35,392 nt of DNA from Actinomycetota bacterium. Lineage in GTDB: Bacteria; Actinomycetota; Acidimicrobiia; Acidimicrobiales; Acidimicrobilacustridaceae. Positions 1 through 7,323 of the stretch are shown here, piece by piece. Both the position numbers and the translations under genes were made by a program. A model generated the notes under the pieces. The model did not search any database. It saw nothing but the letters and a program-made list of their open reading frames with translations, and was not told the origin of the DNA. The DNA is taken from positions 1-35,392 of the forward strand of contig WLFD01000007.1 in assembly GCA_009703925.1 (NCBI GenBank), in the 5' to 3' direction. Positions within the stretch are counted from its first letter, which is position 1, and each line of letters opens with the position of its first letter.

Positions 1-270
1 AGCCGGCACGAACGCGCCCAACCGGTTGGGAACCATCGTCCGGATCCGGAGGACCCGGAGGTCACCGTCGAGGTGGACGACATCGATCGGAAATCGCATC
101 CCGAAGGTGTGCACCGAACGCGCAGGCACGAGGTGGAGGACTCCTTCGATTCGGTCCCGTCCCAGCAGTCCGCGCCGACGTTCGGCACGAGTGGCAGCCG
201 CTTCGAGGGTCGCCAACACGTGCCCGTCGCGGACCAACCATGCTCCACCGGAGTCTGGGACGGAAGCCAT
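1..270 (-). CDS. DUF192 family protein (partial, C-terminus beyond window)
   Basis: This gene is absent from the ORF track because its stop lies left of the window. Reading from the ATG at 270 gives 90 residues, MASVPDSGGAWLVRDG..., with the DUF192 core: an R-x-x-GLLGR element (about residues 31-37), then RSVHTFGMRFPIDVV (about 50-64), then a charged LDGDLRVLR strand. DUF192 proteins are small beta-rich proteins of unknown function, usually 110-160 aa; many bacterial members are exported, but this copy shows no signal peptide. The start is fixed by an in-frame TAG four codons upstream and by a TAGCAT box six bases before the ATG. The gene lies 64 bp downstream of ychF on the same strand but has its own promoter-like box. 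The family call is secure; the function is unknown. Confidence 0.85.
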   Translation of the reverse strand, partial: MASVPDSGGAWLVRDGHVLATLEAAATRAERRRGLLGRDRIEGVLHLVPARSVHTFGMRFPIDVVHLDGDLRVLRIRTMVPNRLGAFVPA

Positions 271-276
271 CCGGTC

Positions 277-282
277 ATGCTA
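277..282 (-). promoter_or_regulatory. -10 box TAGCAT, leaderless start of the DUF192 gene
   Basis: On the minus strand TAGCAT is followed by exactly six bases and then ATG, which places the expected transcription start on or next to the A of the start codon. No Shine-Dalgarno sequence is visible. Promoter role is inferred. Confidence 0.5.
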
Positions 283-334
283 CGAGGACGACGGGCGCTC
301 GCATAGGGACTTCGACCCGATCGCCGCTTCCGAC

Positions 335-1411
335 TCAGACGTTGAACCGGAACTCCATCACATCGCCATCCTCGGCGACATAGTCCTTGCCCTCGACGCG
401 CAGGATGCCGGCATCGCGTGCCTTCGACCAGGAGCCGACCTCGAGAAGGTCGTCCCACCGGATCACCTCGGCACGGATGAACCCGCGCTCGAAATCCGAA
501 TGAATCACACCGGCGCACTGAGGTGCCCGGTAGCCCGCCCGGAAAGTCCATGCACGCGTTTCCTTCTCGCCGGTCGTGAAGTACGTGCGCAGTCCGAGCA
601 TCCGGTAGGCCGTGTTGAGGAAGCGGGGCAGTGCACCCTCGCCGAGACCGAGTCCTTCGAGCATCTCGACCCGTTCATCTGCGTCGAGCTGTGCCGCCTC
701 GGCTTCGAGTTGGACACACATCCCGACGACTTCACCGAAACCGCCGAGTTCCTCGACCACGGGCGCTGCGAGTTCATCGATGCGATCGAGATCGTTTTCG
801 CCGACGTTCACGATGGCGAGAACAGGCTTGTTGGTGAGCAGGAAATAGCTCCGGATCAACCCACGCGTTTCCTCGTCGAGGTCGCTGCGGTAGATGGGCG
901 TTCCCGCGGCGAGAACGTCGTACGCCTTTCCGAGCGCCTCGACTTCATCGGCGATCGAACGGTCCTGCTTCGCCGCTTTGCGGCGCTTCTCTATCTGATT
1001 CTCGACAGTTTCGAGATCGGCGAGCGCCAACTCGATCTCCACGATCCGGAGATGATCGAGCGGATCCGACGGGCCCGGAACATCGTGATCCTCGAAGGCA
1101 CGCAGGACGAAGACGATGGCGTCGGCTTCGCGGATGTTGGCCAGGAACTTGTTCCCGAGCCCTTCCCCGGTGCTGGCCCCCTCGACGAGACCGCCGATGT
1201 CGACGAACTGGACGCTGGCCGGGATGACGGTCTTGGTGCCGCTCATGATCGCAAGCTTCTCGAGGCGATCGTCGGGAACTCTCGCCATACCGACGTTCGG
1301 CTCCTTCGTGGCGAAGGCATAGGGCGCAGCAAGGGCGCTCCCGCCCGACAGGGCGTTGTACAACGATGACTTGCCCGCATTGGGGAGACCGACGAATCCG
1401 AACCGTTCCAT
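335..1411 (-). CDS. ychF: Obg-family ATPase YchF/EngD
   Basis: YchF is a ribosome-associated P-loop NTPase of the Obg family that prefers ATP and acts in the cytoplasm in translation and stress responses. The 358-residue protein has the usual family length. Visible motifs are the P-loop GLPNAGKSS (residues 8-16), the G3 motif [10 protein letters not shown], the divergent G4 region VNVGE in place of NKxD (the known reason for ATP preference), a helical coiled-coil insertion around residues 130-200, and the C-terminal TGS-type domain ending [17 protein letters not shown]. It is transcribed away from the bL37-queF pair, with which it shares a 110-bp divergent intergenic region. A TAGCCT box sits nine bases before the ATG, suggesting a leader of only a few bases. 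The 447-aa plus-strand ORF over the same region is its antisense shadow. Confidence 0.97.
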   Translation of the reverse strand: MERFGFVGLPNAGKSSLYNALSGGSALAAPYAFATKEPNVGMARVPDDRLEKLAIMSGTKTVIPASVQFVDIGGLVEGASTGEGLGNKFLANIREADAIVFVLRAFEDHDVPGPSDPLDHLRIVEIELALADLETVENQIEKRRKAAKQDRSIADEVEALGKAYDVLAAGTPIYRSDLDEETRGLIRSYFLLTNKPVLAIVNVGENDLDRIDELAAPVVEELGGFGEVVGMCVQLEAEAAQLDADERVEMLEGLGLGEGALPRFLNTAYRMLGLRTYFTTGEKETRAWTFRAGYRAPQCAGVIHSDFERGFIRAEVIRWDDLLEVGSWSKARDAGILRVEGKDYVAEDGDVMEFRFNV

Positions 1412-1420
1412 GGGTTGGGC

Positions 1421-1426
1421 AGGCTA
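1421..1426 (-). promoter_or_regulatory. -10 box TAGCCT of ychF
   Basis: TAGCCT on the minus strand ends nine bases before the ychF ATG. With the usual -10 to start-site distance the leader would be only about 3 nt. No Shine-Dalgarno sequence is seen. Confidence 0.4.
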
Positions 1427-1506
1427 GCGGCCCCGGAGCTTGCGCCGACCCGACGACAGGGAGCGGCCCGACCGCTCCTGATTTCTGGGCATCCTTGCTC
1501 CTCGGG

Positions 1507-1512
1507 TACCCT
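1507..1512 (+). promoter_or_regulatory. -10 box TACCCT of the bL37-queF pair
   Basis: TACCCT ends nine bases before the ATG at 1522. There is no Shine-Dalgarno sequence before that ATG, so a leader of roughly 0-3 nt is the simplest reading. No convincing -35 element was found upstream. Confidence 0.4.
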
Positions 1513-1521
1513 TGCACCCCT

Positions 1522-1608
1522 ATGTCAAAGAAGACCGATAAGCGCAAGACCAACGCACGCCGCAAGCCCGCCAATCACGGCACCAAGCCGAACGCCGGCC
1601 GGGGCTAG
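1522..1608 (+). CDS. bL37-like mini ribosomal protein (28 aa)
   Basis: This tiny ORF encodes 28 residues, [20 protein letters not shown] followed by TKPNAGRG. It is hidden in the ORF track as the tail of a longer ORF. The lysine/arginine-rich N-terminus and the C-terminal ANHG-x-x-PNA motif match bL37, the roughly 24-residue 50S protein first seen in mycobacterial ribosome structures, whose C-terminus reads ANHGKRPNA as I recall it. The protein would bind 23S rRNA as an extended basic peptide. The ATG follows a TACCCT box by nine bases, and the stop lies 16 bases before the queF GTG, so the two are probably co-transcribed. The identification rests on motif recall, not an alignment, but the short length, extreme basicity and shared motif agree. 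Confidence 0.75.
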   Translation: MSKKTDKRKTNARRKPANHGTKPNAGRG

Positions 1609-1624
1609 TCCCCAAGCCTTCCCT

Positions 1625-1975
1625 GTGCCCAGCAAGCCTTCGAAAGAACTCATCACCGTCCCGAACCCCCAACCGGGTCGGGACTACGAGATTCTCTTTG
1701 AAACCGATGAACTCACCTGCTTCTGCCCGGTCACGGGACAGCCGGACTTTGCCACGGTTCGCATCACGTATGTGGCCGACGAGCTTCTCGTCGAACTCAA
1801 GAGTCTCAAGATGTACCTCTGGAGTTTCCGCGACGAGGGCGCGTTCCACGAAGCGATCACCAACGAGATCCTCGACGAACTCCTCCAGGTGACGAAGCCG
1901 CGTCGAATGACCGTGCAGACCATCTGGAAGGTCCGCGGCGGAATCGCCGCGACCATCACCGCTTCGTTCCCCTGA
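1625..1975 (+). CDS. queF: NADPH-dependent preQ0 reductase QueF (short, unimodular type)
   Basis: QueF reduces the nitrile of preQ0 to the amine preQ1 with two NADPH in the queuosine tRNA-modification pathway. From the GTG start the product is 116 aa, fitting the unimodular B. subtilis-like type. The active-site block [11 protein letters not shown] gives Cys34 (thioimide nucleophile) and Asp41 (proton donor). The QueF signature E-L-K-S-L-K-M-Y follows, then FRDEGAFHE and a C-terminal RGGI block. The only in-frame start after the bL37 gene is GTG 1625; the longer ORF-track start at 1415 would read through bL37 and its promoter. No Shine-Dalgarno sequence is visible, so expression may depend on coupling to bL37. 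No other queuosine genes (queC, queD, queE, tgt, queA) are in the window. Confidence 0.93.
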   Translation: MPSKPSKELITVPNPQPGRDYEILFETDELTCFCPVTGQPDFATVRITYVADELLVELKSLKMYLWSFRDEGAFHEAITNEILDELLQVTKPRRMTVQTIWKVRGGIAATITASFP

Positions 1976-1982
1976 AACCGCA

Positions 1983-2013
1983 ATTCCCTGACCCTGCGAT
2001 TCCCTGACCCTGC
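1983..2013 (+). repeat. Two-copy tandem repeat, 16-bp period
   Basis: ATTCCCTGACCCTGC occurs at 1983-1997 and again at 1999-2013, just after the queF stop in the 84-bp gap between the convergent queF and SGNH genes. No terminator hairpin was found in this gap. The repeat is short and may be replication slippage. Confidence 0.6.
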
Positions 2014-2059
2014 CTGAGTCCCGAGCAGCACAGGACCGCCGGTCGGTTGCCGCAGGGGG

Positions 2060-3196
2060 TTATTCCGCTCCCGCCATCGTGGGTGGTATCTCCGAGCGCT
2101 CCACGAGTTCCGGCGGAGGAGCTTCCTTCGTCGGCGGCGTGACTTTGCCCGCCGAGATGTTCACAAGCATGCCGATCCGGTTGATGACGGCCCATGACAG
2201 ACGATCGCCGCCCACCGTCGAAAGGTGCACATTGTCCTTCTGACGCATCCCGCGGACCACGCCGTCGGCGTTCGGGAGGTTGGCGGCGAACTGCAGACTG
2301 GAATCCGAGAAGAACGGCCAGGAATCGAAATACTGGACCCACGGCCGTGTCTGCGCCTCGGACCAATAGATGTGATTGAGTCGGTCCATACCGCGGACCT
2401 TGGAACCGGGACCCATCGGCGGTGCTCCGACCCACATCGTGAGTCGATCGTTCGCCGGTGACTTCAGGAGATCCATCGTCGCCGCCACCCGACGGCGATA
2501 TTCGGTCATCCATTCGTCGCTGTAGCGCTCGAGGACCTTTCCGCCGGCAACGGTCATGTTCTGGCCATCGTTCGCGCCGAACATGATCACCAGGATCTGC
2601 GGATTGGCGGGAAGAACGTCTTTGACCAGATGTTCAGGCCAGTTGAAATAATCGGGTCTGGAGAGTCCGGTGGACACGCGGTAGTCGAGGGTCGGAGTCA
2701 ACACTCCAGTCGAAGCGGAAATGCGCTGCAACGATGTCCCGAACGTCTGGGTGATCGAATCGCCTCCCACCCACAGTCGCAGAGGCGCCTCGGGGGTGGC
2801 GGCAGGGAGCACGGGCGGTTTTGCGGCAGCCTCCGCCTTCTGCGACGCCATCGCCGCCTCCTCCTCTGCCTGCTGCCGGGCCAACAACTCCGCCACATCG
2901 ATCTTGGTTCCCTGGTTCTTGCCCAGAGCGTCATCGACGCTGCCCCGCAACGATGTGATGCCCAGACCGTCACTCACCGTAGCGACGATGCTGGCAACCT
3001 CGTTGCGCCAACCGTCCCCCTTGGCTTCGCTCTTCCGCAGCGTCGCATCGGCGTTGAGGAACATCGCTCCGACGAGACCGAGGAGCATGATGATGAGGAT
3101 GAGACCGGCGGGCATCGTGCCCTCCCGCGCGGACTTGATCGGCCGGAAAAGATTCCGCCAGCTGTATGGCGATCGTCCCGAATTCCGCGCGCTCAT
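2060..3196 (-). CDS. DUF459-type SGNH/GDSL hydrolase, membrane-anchored
   Basis: This is a 378-residue protein with a basic cytoplasmic N-terminus, one transmembrane segment (about residues 29-48), a charged alanine-rich linker (about 100-135), and an extracytoplasmic SGNH domain. Catalytic blocks are visible: GGDSIT (Ser147), FGANDGQ (block III, Asn209) and DNVHLS (Asp321/His324). SGNH enzymes of this type hydrolyse or transfer acyl esters. The gene follows the MBOAT acyltransferase gene by 51 bp on the same strand, mirroring AlgI-AlgJ/X or PatA-PatB type pairs in which the MBOAT protein exports an acyl group and the SGNH partner places it on a glycan. The actual acceptor is unknown. A TACTGT box seven bases before the ATG could give an additional leaderless transcript. 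Confidence 0.88.
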   Translation of the reverse strand: MSARNSGRSPYSWRNLFRPIKSAREGTMPAGLILIIMLLGLVGAMFLNADATLRKSEAKGDGWRNEVASIVATVSDGLGITSLRGSVDDALGKNQGTKIDVAELLARQQAEEEAAMASQKAEAAAKPPVLPAATPEAPLRLWVGGDSITQTFGTSLQRISASTGVLTPTLDYRVSTGLSRPDYFNWPEHLVKDVLPANPQILVIMFGANDGQNMTVAGGKVLERYSDEWMTEYRRRVAATMDLLKSPANDRLTMWVGAPPMGPGSKVRGMDRLNHIYWSEAQTRPWVQYFDSWPFFSDSSLQFAANLPNADGVVRGMRQKDNVHLSTVGGDRLSWAVINRIGMLVNISAGKVTPPTKEAPPPELVERSEIPPTMAGAE

Positions 3197-3203
3197 GAGA
3201 CGG

Positions 3204-3209
3204 ACAGTA
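3204..3209 (-). promoter_or_regulatory. -10 box TACTGT before the SGNH gene
   Basis: On the minus strand TACTGT is followed by seven bases and then ATG. It lies in the 51-bp MBOAT-SGNH gap, so the SGNH gene may have its own start site in addition to read-through. Confidence 0.35.
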
Positions 3210-3247
3210 CTGGTAGCGGGGCGGGCAGACGCGTCAGCAAGGCCATG

Positions 3248-4684
3248 TCAGAACTGGAAGTAGATGAAGGGAGCGATGCCTTCGGGACCGAAGGCATCGA
3301 TCAGGACGAGCCCCACGGCGAGCGCACCGATCTGGAGGACAGGGGCAAGGCGACCGAACCAGTTCTCCGCCTTCACCGGGATGCGATTGGGAACGAACTG
3401 CGAAGCGATACTGCCGACGATGACGATGATGAGCAACAGCGAAACGTCGTCCCCGCTCCCCGATCCGCTGAACAGTCGACCGAGGACATCGAACGCCCCA
3501 CCCACCGACTGGGAGCGGAAGAACACCCACGCAAGGCACACCACATTGAAGGTCAGGAACCACTGCAGACCCTTGACGAGCAATGGAGGCAGCCCGAGCT
3601 CATGCCCGGCCCAATGCTCCTTGACCACCCGTTCGGCGATCAGGTAGCCACCGTGGATCGATCCCCAGACGACGAACGTCCAATTCGCTCCGTGCCACAG
3701 CCCACCGAGAAACATCACGAGAAAGAGGTTCCGGTAGGTGAACAGCTTGGAGCCGCGGTTTCCTCCGAGCGGGATGTACAGGTAGTCGCGCAGCCACCGC
3801 GAAAGCGTCATGTGCCATCGTCGCCAGAAATCCTGAAGCGACAGAGACCGGTAGGGCGCATCGAAGTTCAGGGGGAACCTGATCCCGAGAAGGAGCGCGA
3901 TTCCGATGGCGATGTCGGTGTATCCGCTGAAGTCGGCGTAGATCTGGATCGCATAGCCGTAGATGGCCCACAGGACCTCCCAGCGGTTGTATGCACTGGG
4001 AAGCGCGAACACCGGATCCACGATCTGGGTCGCGAGGAAACTCGAGATCACCACTTTCTTGAACATGCCCCGGAAGATCAGCATGAAGGCTTCCGACGAC
4101 TTCACGAACCGCGGATCGGGAGTCTCGTCGAGCTGCGGAGCAAATTCGCTGGCTCGCACGATCGGTCCGGCCACGAGATGGGCGAAGAAGGACAGGTACA
4201 CACCGAAATCGAGAAGATTGAGTGGCTTTCGCCATTCGCCGCGTCCGATGTCCATGACGTAACTGATCGCCTGGAAGGTGAAGAACGAGATTCCGACAGG
4301 GAGAATGATGTTCAGCAGCGGCGTATCGACCGAGATCCCGAGGCTGCGGAGTTTCTCGGCGATCGTCGTCGCGAAGAATTCGAAATACTTGAAATACCCC
4401 AGGATCCCGAGATTGACGACAACCGCCAAACGCACGATCCAGCGGCTCGCATTCGTTCGCTCGCCTTCGGGAGTCAGCGCCTTGAAGACGGCGAGGCCGA
4501 GGAACCAGTTGACTCCGATGCTCCCCAGCAGGAGGAAGAGATAGTTCCAGTCCCACCAGCCGTAGAAGACGCAACTCGCCAGGAGGATGAACCAGCGCCA
4601 CAACCTCTTGTAGGGACGAAGGATCCAACTACCCGTGAACACCACCATGAAAAAGACCGCGAAGTCGATGGTGGGGAACAACAT
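3248..4684 (-). CDS. MBOAT family O-acyltransferase (AlgI-like)
   Basis: This polytopic membrane protein of 478 aa has about ten hydrophobic segments. MBOAT proteins take an acyl group from a cytoplasmic donor such as acetyl-CoA and pass it across the membrane to a glycan or partner enzyme. The AlgI-type signature is present: FWRRWHMTLSRWLRDYLYIP (about residues 286-305), and LGGLWHGANWTF with the invariant His331. Conserved loops such as PVGISFFTFQAISY and SGYTDIAIG also fit. The gene heads the pair with the SGNH hydrolase (51-bp gap). Its start ATG has only a weak purine stretch upstream and no clear TANNNT box. It is divergent from the unknown gene at 4802. The huge 720-aa plus-strand ORF over this region is antisense noise. 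Confidence 0.93.
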   Translation of the reverse strand: MLFPTIDFAVFFMVVFTGSWILRPYKRLWRWFILLASCVFYGWWDWNYLFLLLGSIGVNWFLGLAVFKALTPEGERTNASRWIVRLAVVVNLGILGYFKYFEFFATTIAEKLRSLGISVDTPLLNIILPVGISFFTFQAISYVMDIGRGEWRKPLNLLDFGVYLSFFAHLVAGPIVRASEFAPQLDETPDPRFVKSSEAFMLIFRGMFKKVVISSFLATQIVDPVFALPSAYNRWEVLWAIYGYAIQIYADFSGYTDIAIGIALLLGIRFPLNFDAPYRSLSLQDFWRRWHMTLSRWLRDYLYIPLGGNRGSKLFTYRNLFLVMFLGGLWHGANWTFVVWGSIHGGYLIAERVVKEHWAGHELGLPPLLVKGLQWFLTFNVVCLAWVFFRSQSVGGAFDVLGRLFSGSGSGDDVSLLLIIVIVGSIASQFVPNRIPVKAENWFGRLAPVLQIGALAVGLVLIDAFGPEGIAPFIYFQF

Positions 4685-4780
4685 GGGCGGGCGCTTCCAG
4701 AGGGGAGACCGCGGACAACCCGGGCCATTCCCGGCTGCAGTTCAATTTCCGAAACTACTCCAGCGACGGCCCTGCCCGTG

Positions 4781-4795
4781 GGAGGAGGATAGGGT
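4781..4795 (+). promoter_or_regulatory. Overlapping Shine-Dalgarno (GGAGGAGG) and -10-like TAGGGT
   Basis: GGAGGAGG at 4781-4788 is a strong Shine-Dalgarno sequence, but it sits 13 bases before the GTG at 4802. TAGGGT at 4790-4795 is exactly six bases before the same GTG. The two signals are alternatives: a transcript from the TAGGGT box would be leaderless and would exclude the Shine-Dalgarno sequence. Both favour GTG 4802 over the out-of-frame ATG at 4800. Confidence 0.45.
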
Positions 4796-4801
4796 CGAGA
4801 T

Positions 4802-5404
4802 GTGCTTGACCACGTGTTCACCGATGCGATCGGAGCGCTCCGAGACGCGTTCGAAGGAGCCATGCTCGAGCGTCAGGCGTTCGAGGAACGGTTCAACATG
4901 GACATGCTCCTCGGCGACATGACCTGGGAGACGACCTACGGGCTTCCCGGCGAAGGCGTCCCGCCCCGCGTTCAGGCCGACATCCAACTCACCTGGCCGA
5001 CCTGGGCGCAGACCGCCTATCGCTCGTGGTACCTCGGCGAGCCTCTCGACGACGCCCCGAAGATCGACATCGAACTGGTCCTCCGGGTTCAACGCCTGGC
5101 GTCGACTCCCGATCCGGCCGCCGTCCTCGACGCGCTGCCGGAATCGAGTCCGGCCGTGGGTCGCGACCGTCTCACCCGCTCGGGACCGACTGTCGAAACG
5201 GTGTATCCGAACGATCTGGGCAACCCGGAATTCGCCATCGAGGTCAGCTACGAAGGCAGCTACGAGGTGAGCGAGGAAACCCTCGAGGACGGTGCCCGTC
5301 TGGACAACGATCTCAGCGAGATGGGGGGCTGGATCTCGGCGGCTCTGGTCCGCGTCGGCGATCTCGCCTGGGATTTTCTCCCTGCCGACCGACCGGCGAA
5401 CTGA
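4802..5404 (+). CDS. Conserved hypothetical protein, 200 aa
   Basis: I do not recognise a family. The product is acidic and soluble, without signal peptide or membrane segment. The N-terminal 35 residues are predicted helical (ALRDAFEGAMLERQAFEERF). The middle holds aromatic beta-like stretches (QADIQLTWPTWAQTAYRSWY), then an IDIELVLRVQRL segment and a C-terminal acidic region ending WDFLPADRPAN. Codon bias matches the neighbouring genes and the frame is clean, so it is very likely a real gene. The GTG start is supported by a TAGGGT box six bases upstream and by a GGAGGAGG sequence further up. It is divergent from the MBOAT/SGNH pair and convergent with the isomerase gene, with 6 bp between stops. 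No function is proposed. Confidence 0.75.
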   Translation: MLDHVFTDAIGALRDAFEGAMLERQAFEERFNMDMLLGDMTWETTYGLPGEGVPPRVQADIQLTWPTWAQTAYRSWYLGEPLDDAPKIDIELVLRVQRLASTPDPAAVLDALPESSPAVGRDRLTRSGPTVETVYPNDLGNPEFAIEVSYEGSYEVSEETLEDGARLDNDLSEMGGWISAALVRVGDLAWDFLPADRPAN

Positions 5405-5410
5405 CTCCGC

Positions 5411-6268
5411 TCAGAACGCTTCCGGCGTCGGAAGAAGATCGGGAAAGTCTGTTTCGCGACCATCGGCCTTCGCCGTGAGCGCTTCGAGCATGTCTGCGGG
5501 CTGGAACATGCCGGTCTGCCAGGTGGCGACATGGTTCAGGCTGTCGGCCACCGAATGGTCGCGGGCGTAGGTGAGCATTTCCTTCGTGCCCCAGACGGCG
5601 AGCGGGCTCTTCGAGGCGATCGTGGCGGCGATCTGCAGCACGGCTTCGACCATTTCGTCGTGATCGGCGTAGACGCGGTTGACGAGTCCGAGTTCCGCAG
5701 CCCTTCGGGCCGACATGCGTTCGCCGGTGTAGGCCAGTTCCCGGACGATTCCGTCGGGGATCAACTTCGGCAATCGTTGCAACGTGCCGACATCCGCGGT
5801 CATACCGATGTTGATCTCCTGGATCACGAAGAAGGCATCTTCCGTTGCGTAACGCATGTCTGCGGCACAGACCATGTCGACAGCACCCCCGATGCAGCCT
5901 CCCTGGATGGCGACAAGAACCGGCATCCGGGCCTGCTCGAACGACGTGAAGCTGTCCTGCAGCATGAGTGCCGTCTGGCGCAGCCGCGCCCGCACCCGGC
6001 CGGTCTCCTCGGAACCGTCGGAACTGAGTGACGTTTCACCCGAGGTGAAGACGCCGAGATCCATTCCCGCACAGAAGTGTTTCCCCGTCGACGAGATCAC
6101 CAATGCCCGAACATCGCCACCACGGTCGAGGTCCCGCACGATCCGGGGAAGTTCCGTCCAGAACTCCCGGATCATCGAGTTCAACTTCTCGGGCCGAGCG
6201 AGTCGCAGATGAGCGACCTTGTTCGAAACCTCGACAGTGAAACACCCAGAGTCCGATTCCCGAATCAT
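5411..6268 (-). CDS. Delta3,5-Delta2,4-dienoyl-CoA isomerase-like crotonase
   Basis: This crotonase-fold enzyme is about 285 aa from ATG 6268. It most resembles ECH1, which moves the double bonds of 3,5-dienoyl-CoAs to 2,4 during oxidation of odd-position unsaturated fatty acids. The match is detailed: GGCIGGAVDMVCAADMRY carries the acidic residue equal to Asp176 of rat ECH1, QEINIGMTADVGTLQRLPK carries the equivalents of Glu196 and Asp204, and the C-terminal SKSPLAVWGTK and RDHSVADSL blocks are also shared. The oxyanion-hole region is GKHFCAGMDL. The ORF-track start (6325) is rejected because ATG 6268 is preceded by GGAGGG with nine bases spacing. The gene is 31 bp downstream of the PfkB-family kinase, so it is probably in the same transcript. 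Confidence 0.85.
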   Translation of the reverse strand: MIRESDSGCFTVEVSNKVAHLRLARPEKLNSMIREFWTELPRIVRDLDRGGDVRALVISSTGKHFCAGMDLGVFTSGETSLSSDGSEETGRVRARLRQTALMLQDSFTSFEQARMPVLVAIQGGCIGGAVDMVCAADMRYATEDAFFVIQEINIGMTADVGTLQRLPKLIPDGIVRELAYTGERMSARRAAELGLVNRVYADHDEMVEAVLQIAATIASKSPLAVWGTKEMLTYARDHSVADSLNHVATWQTGMFQPADMLEALTAKADGRETDFPDLLPTPEAF

Positions 6269-6277
6269 TCCGTCACA

Positions 6278-6283
6278 CCCTCC
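6278..6283 (-). promoter_or_regulatory. Shine-Dalgarno GGAGGG deciding the isomerase start
   Basis: GGAGGG on the minus strand lies nine bases before ATG 6268. This makes the internal ATG a better start than the first start codon of the 304-aa ORF, which would overlap the kinase gene by 26 bp. Confidence 0.6.
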
Positions 6284-6299
6284 GCTTTGCTTTCGTGGT

Positions 6300-7316
6300 T
6301 CAGTCTGCCGCTTCGACAAGCGCAACGAGATCCTGCTGAGGCCGCGCTCCGAGATGGGAGATCACTTCGCCCGCCGCTATCGAAGCAACGCGCCCCGACT
6401 CGGCGAGGTCCGCTCCGCGGGACCAACTGGCAAGGAAGCCGGCGGCGAAGAGGTCGCCGGCACCGGTGGTGTCGACAAGGGTCGCCGGGACCGCCGGAAT
6501 CCGGAGGCGGGTTCCGTCACGACCGAGAATGAGCGAGCCCTTCTCCGATTGGGTGAGACAGGCAATGGCACAGTGACCCGCTACGAGGTCTGCTGCTTCC
6601 TCGACGGTCTCGACCTCGTAGAGCGAGCAGATCTCGGCCTCGTTCGCGAAGAGGATGTCGATGCGCTTTTCGACGAGGTCGAGGAACTCGGCCCGGTGGC
6701 GATCGACGCAGAAGCCGTCGGAGAGTGTGAACGCCACCGCCGCGCCAACGTTGCGGGCGACATCCATCGCTTTGCGAATCGCCGCCTTCGCACTCGGTTC
6801 GTCCCAGAGGTAACCCTCGCAATACACGACACTCGCCTGCGACAGGAGTTCCTCGTCAATGTCGCCGGGCTCGAGGAATCCCGCCACACCGAGCGAGGTG
6901 TTCATCGTCCGGTGCGCATCGGGGGTCACGAGAATCAGGCAACGCGCCGTACCTGCAGCAAGTTGTTCACCGGTCGCGTGTGCGGGGGTGAAGGAAACTC
7001 CGGCGGCATTGATGTCGTGGGTGAAGACCCGTCCGAGCTCATCGTCGGCAACCTTGCCGACGAATGCAGCCCTCGCTCCGAGAGCGGCCATGCCTGCTGC
7101 GGTGTTCGCAGCCGAACCGCCGGAGATCTCGATCGCCGGAGGCATCTCGTCGTAGATGACGCGGGCCAGCGATGGCTCGATCAGCTGCATCGCCCCCTTC
7201 ACCATCGAATGGCGATCGAGGAATGCGTCGTCGGTGTGGGCCAGAACATCGACGATGGCGTTGCCCACGCAAACCACGTCATATGTCCGGCCGGAAAGGG
7301 GTTGAAGCAAGCTCAC
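6300..7316 (-). CDS. PfkB-family carbohydrate/nucleoside kinase (adenosine-kinase-like)
   Basis: The 338-aa protein belongs to the ribokinase/PfkB superfamily and to its adenosine-kinase-like branch. The N-terminal substrate motif is GGSAANTAAGMAALG (about residues 66-80). The C-terminal ATP/anion-hole signature is DTTGAGDLFAAGFL, whose last Asp is the catalytic base. The early VVCVGNAIVDVLAHTDDAFL segment and a small lid region are typical. It would phosphorylate a nucleoside or sugar in the cytoplasm; the exact substrate cannot be read from the sequence. GTG 7316 is preceded by TAGGGT with seven bases between. Only 23 bp separate this start from that of pepN on the other strand. The dienoyl-CoA isomerase gene follows closely, but no metabolic link is obvious. 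Confidence 0.9.
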   Translation of the reverse strand: MSLLQPLSGRTYDVVCVGNAIVDVLAHTDDAFLDRHSMVKGAMQLIEPSLARVIYDEMPPAIEISGGSAANTAAGMAALGARAAFVGKVADDELGRVFTHDINAAGVSFTPAHATGEQLAAGTARCLILVTPDAHRTMNTSLGVAGFLEPGDIDEELLSQASVVYCEGYLWDEPSAKAAIRKAMDVARNVGAAVAFTLSDGFCVDRHRAEFLDLVEKRIDILFANEAEICSLYEVETVEEAADLVAGHCAIACLTQSEKGSLILGRDGTRLRIPAVPATLVDTTGAGDLFAAGFLASWSRGADLAESGRVASIAAGEVISHLGARPQQDLVALVEAAD

Positions 7317-7323
7317 CCGAGCG

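Noticed and set aside
26-1369. 447-aa plus-strand ORF
   Set aside because: It is antisense to ychF and the DUF192 gene, which both carry clear motifs.
1601-1613. GGGG-CTAGT-CCCC as a terminator between bL37 and queF
   Set aside because: The stem has only four pairs and no T-tract. It is at most a small translational element.
2630-4792. 720-aa plus-strand ORF
   Set aside because: It is antisense to the MBOAT and SGNH genes. The translation is low-complexity (Arg/Asp/Glu/Pro) with no domain, as expected opposite GC-rich genes.
4800-4922. ATG at 4800 as an alternative start
   Set aside because: It opens another frame that stops by 4922 and has no recognisable product. GTG 4802 keeps the 200-aa frame with coding bias.
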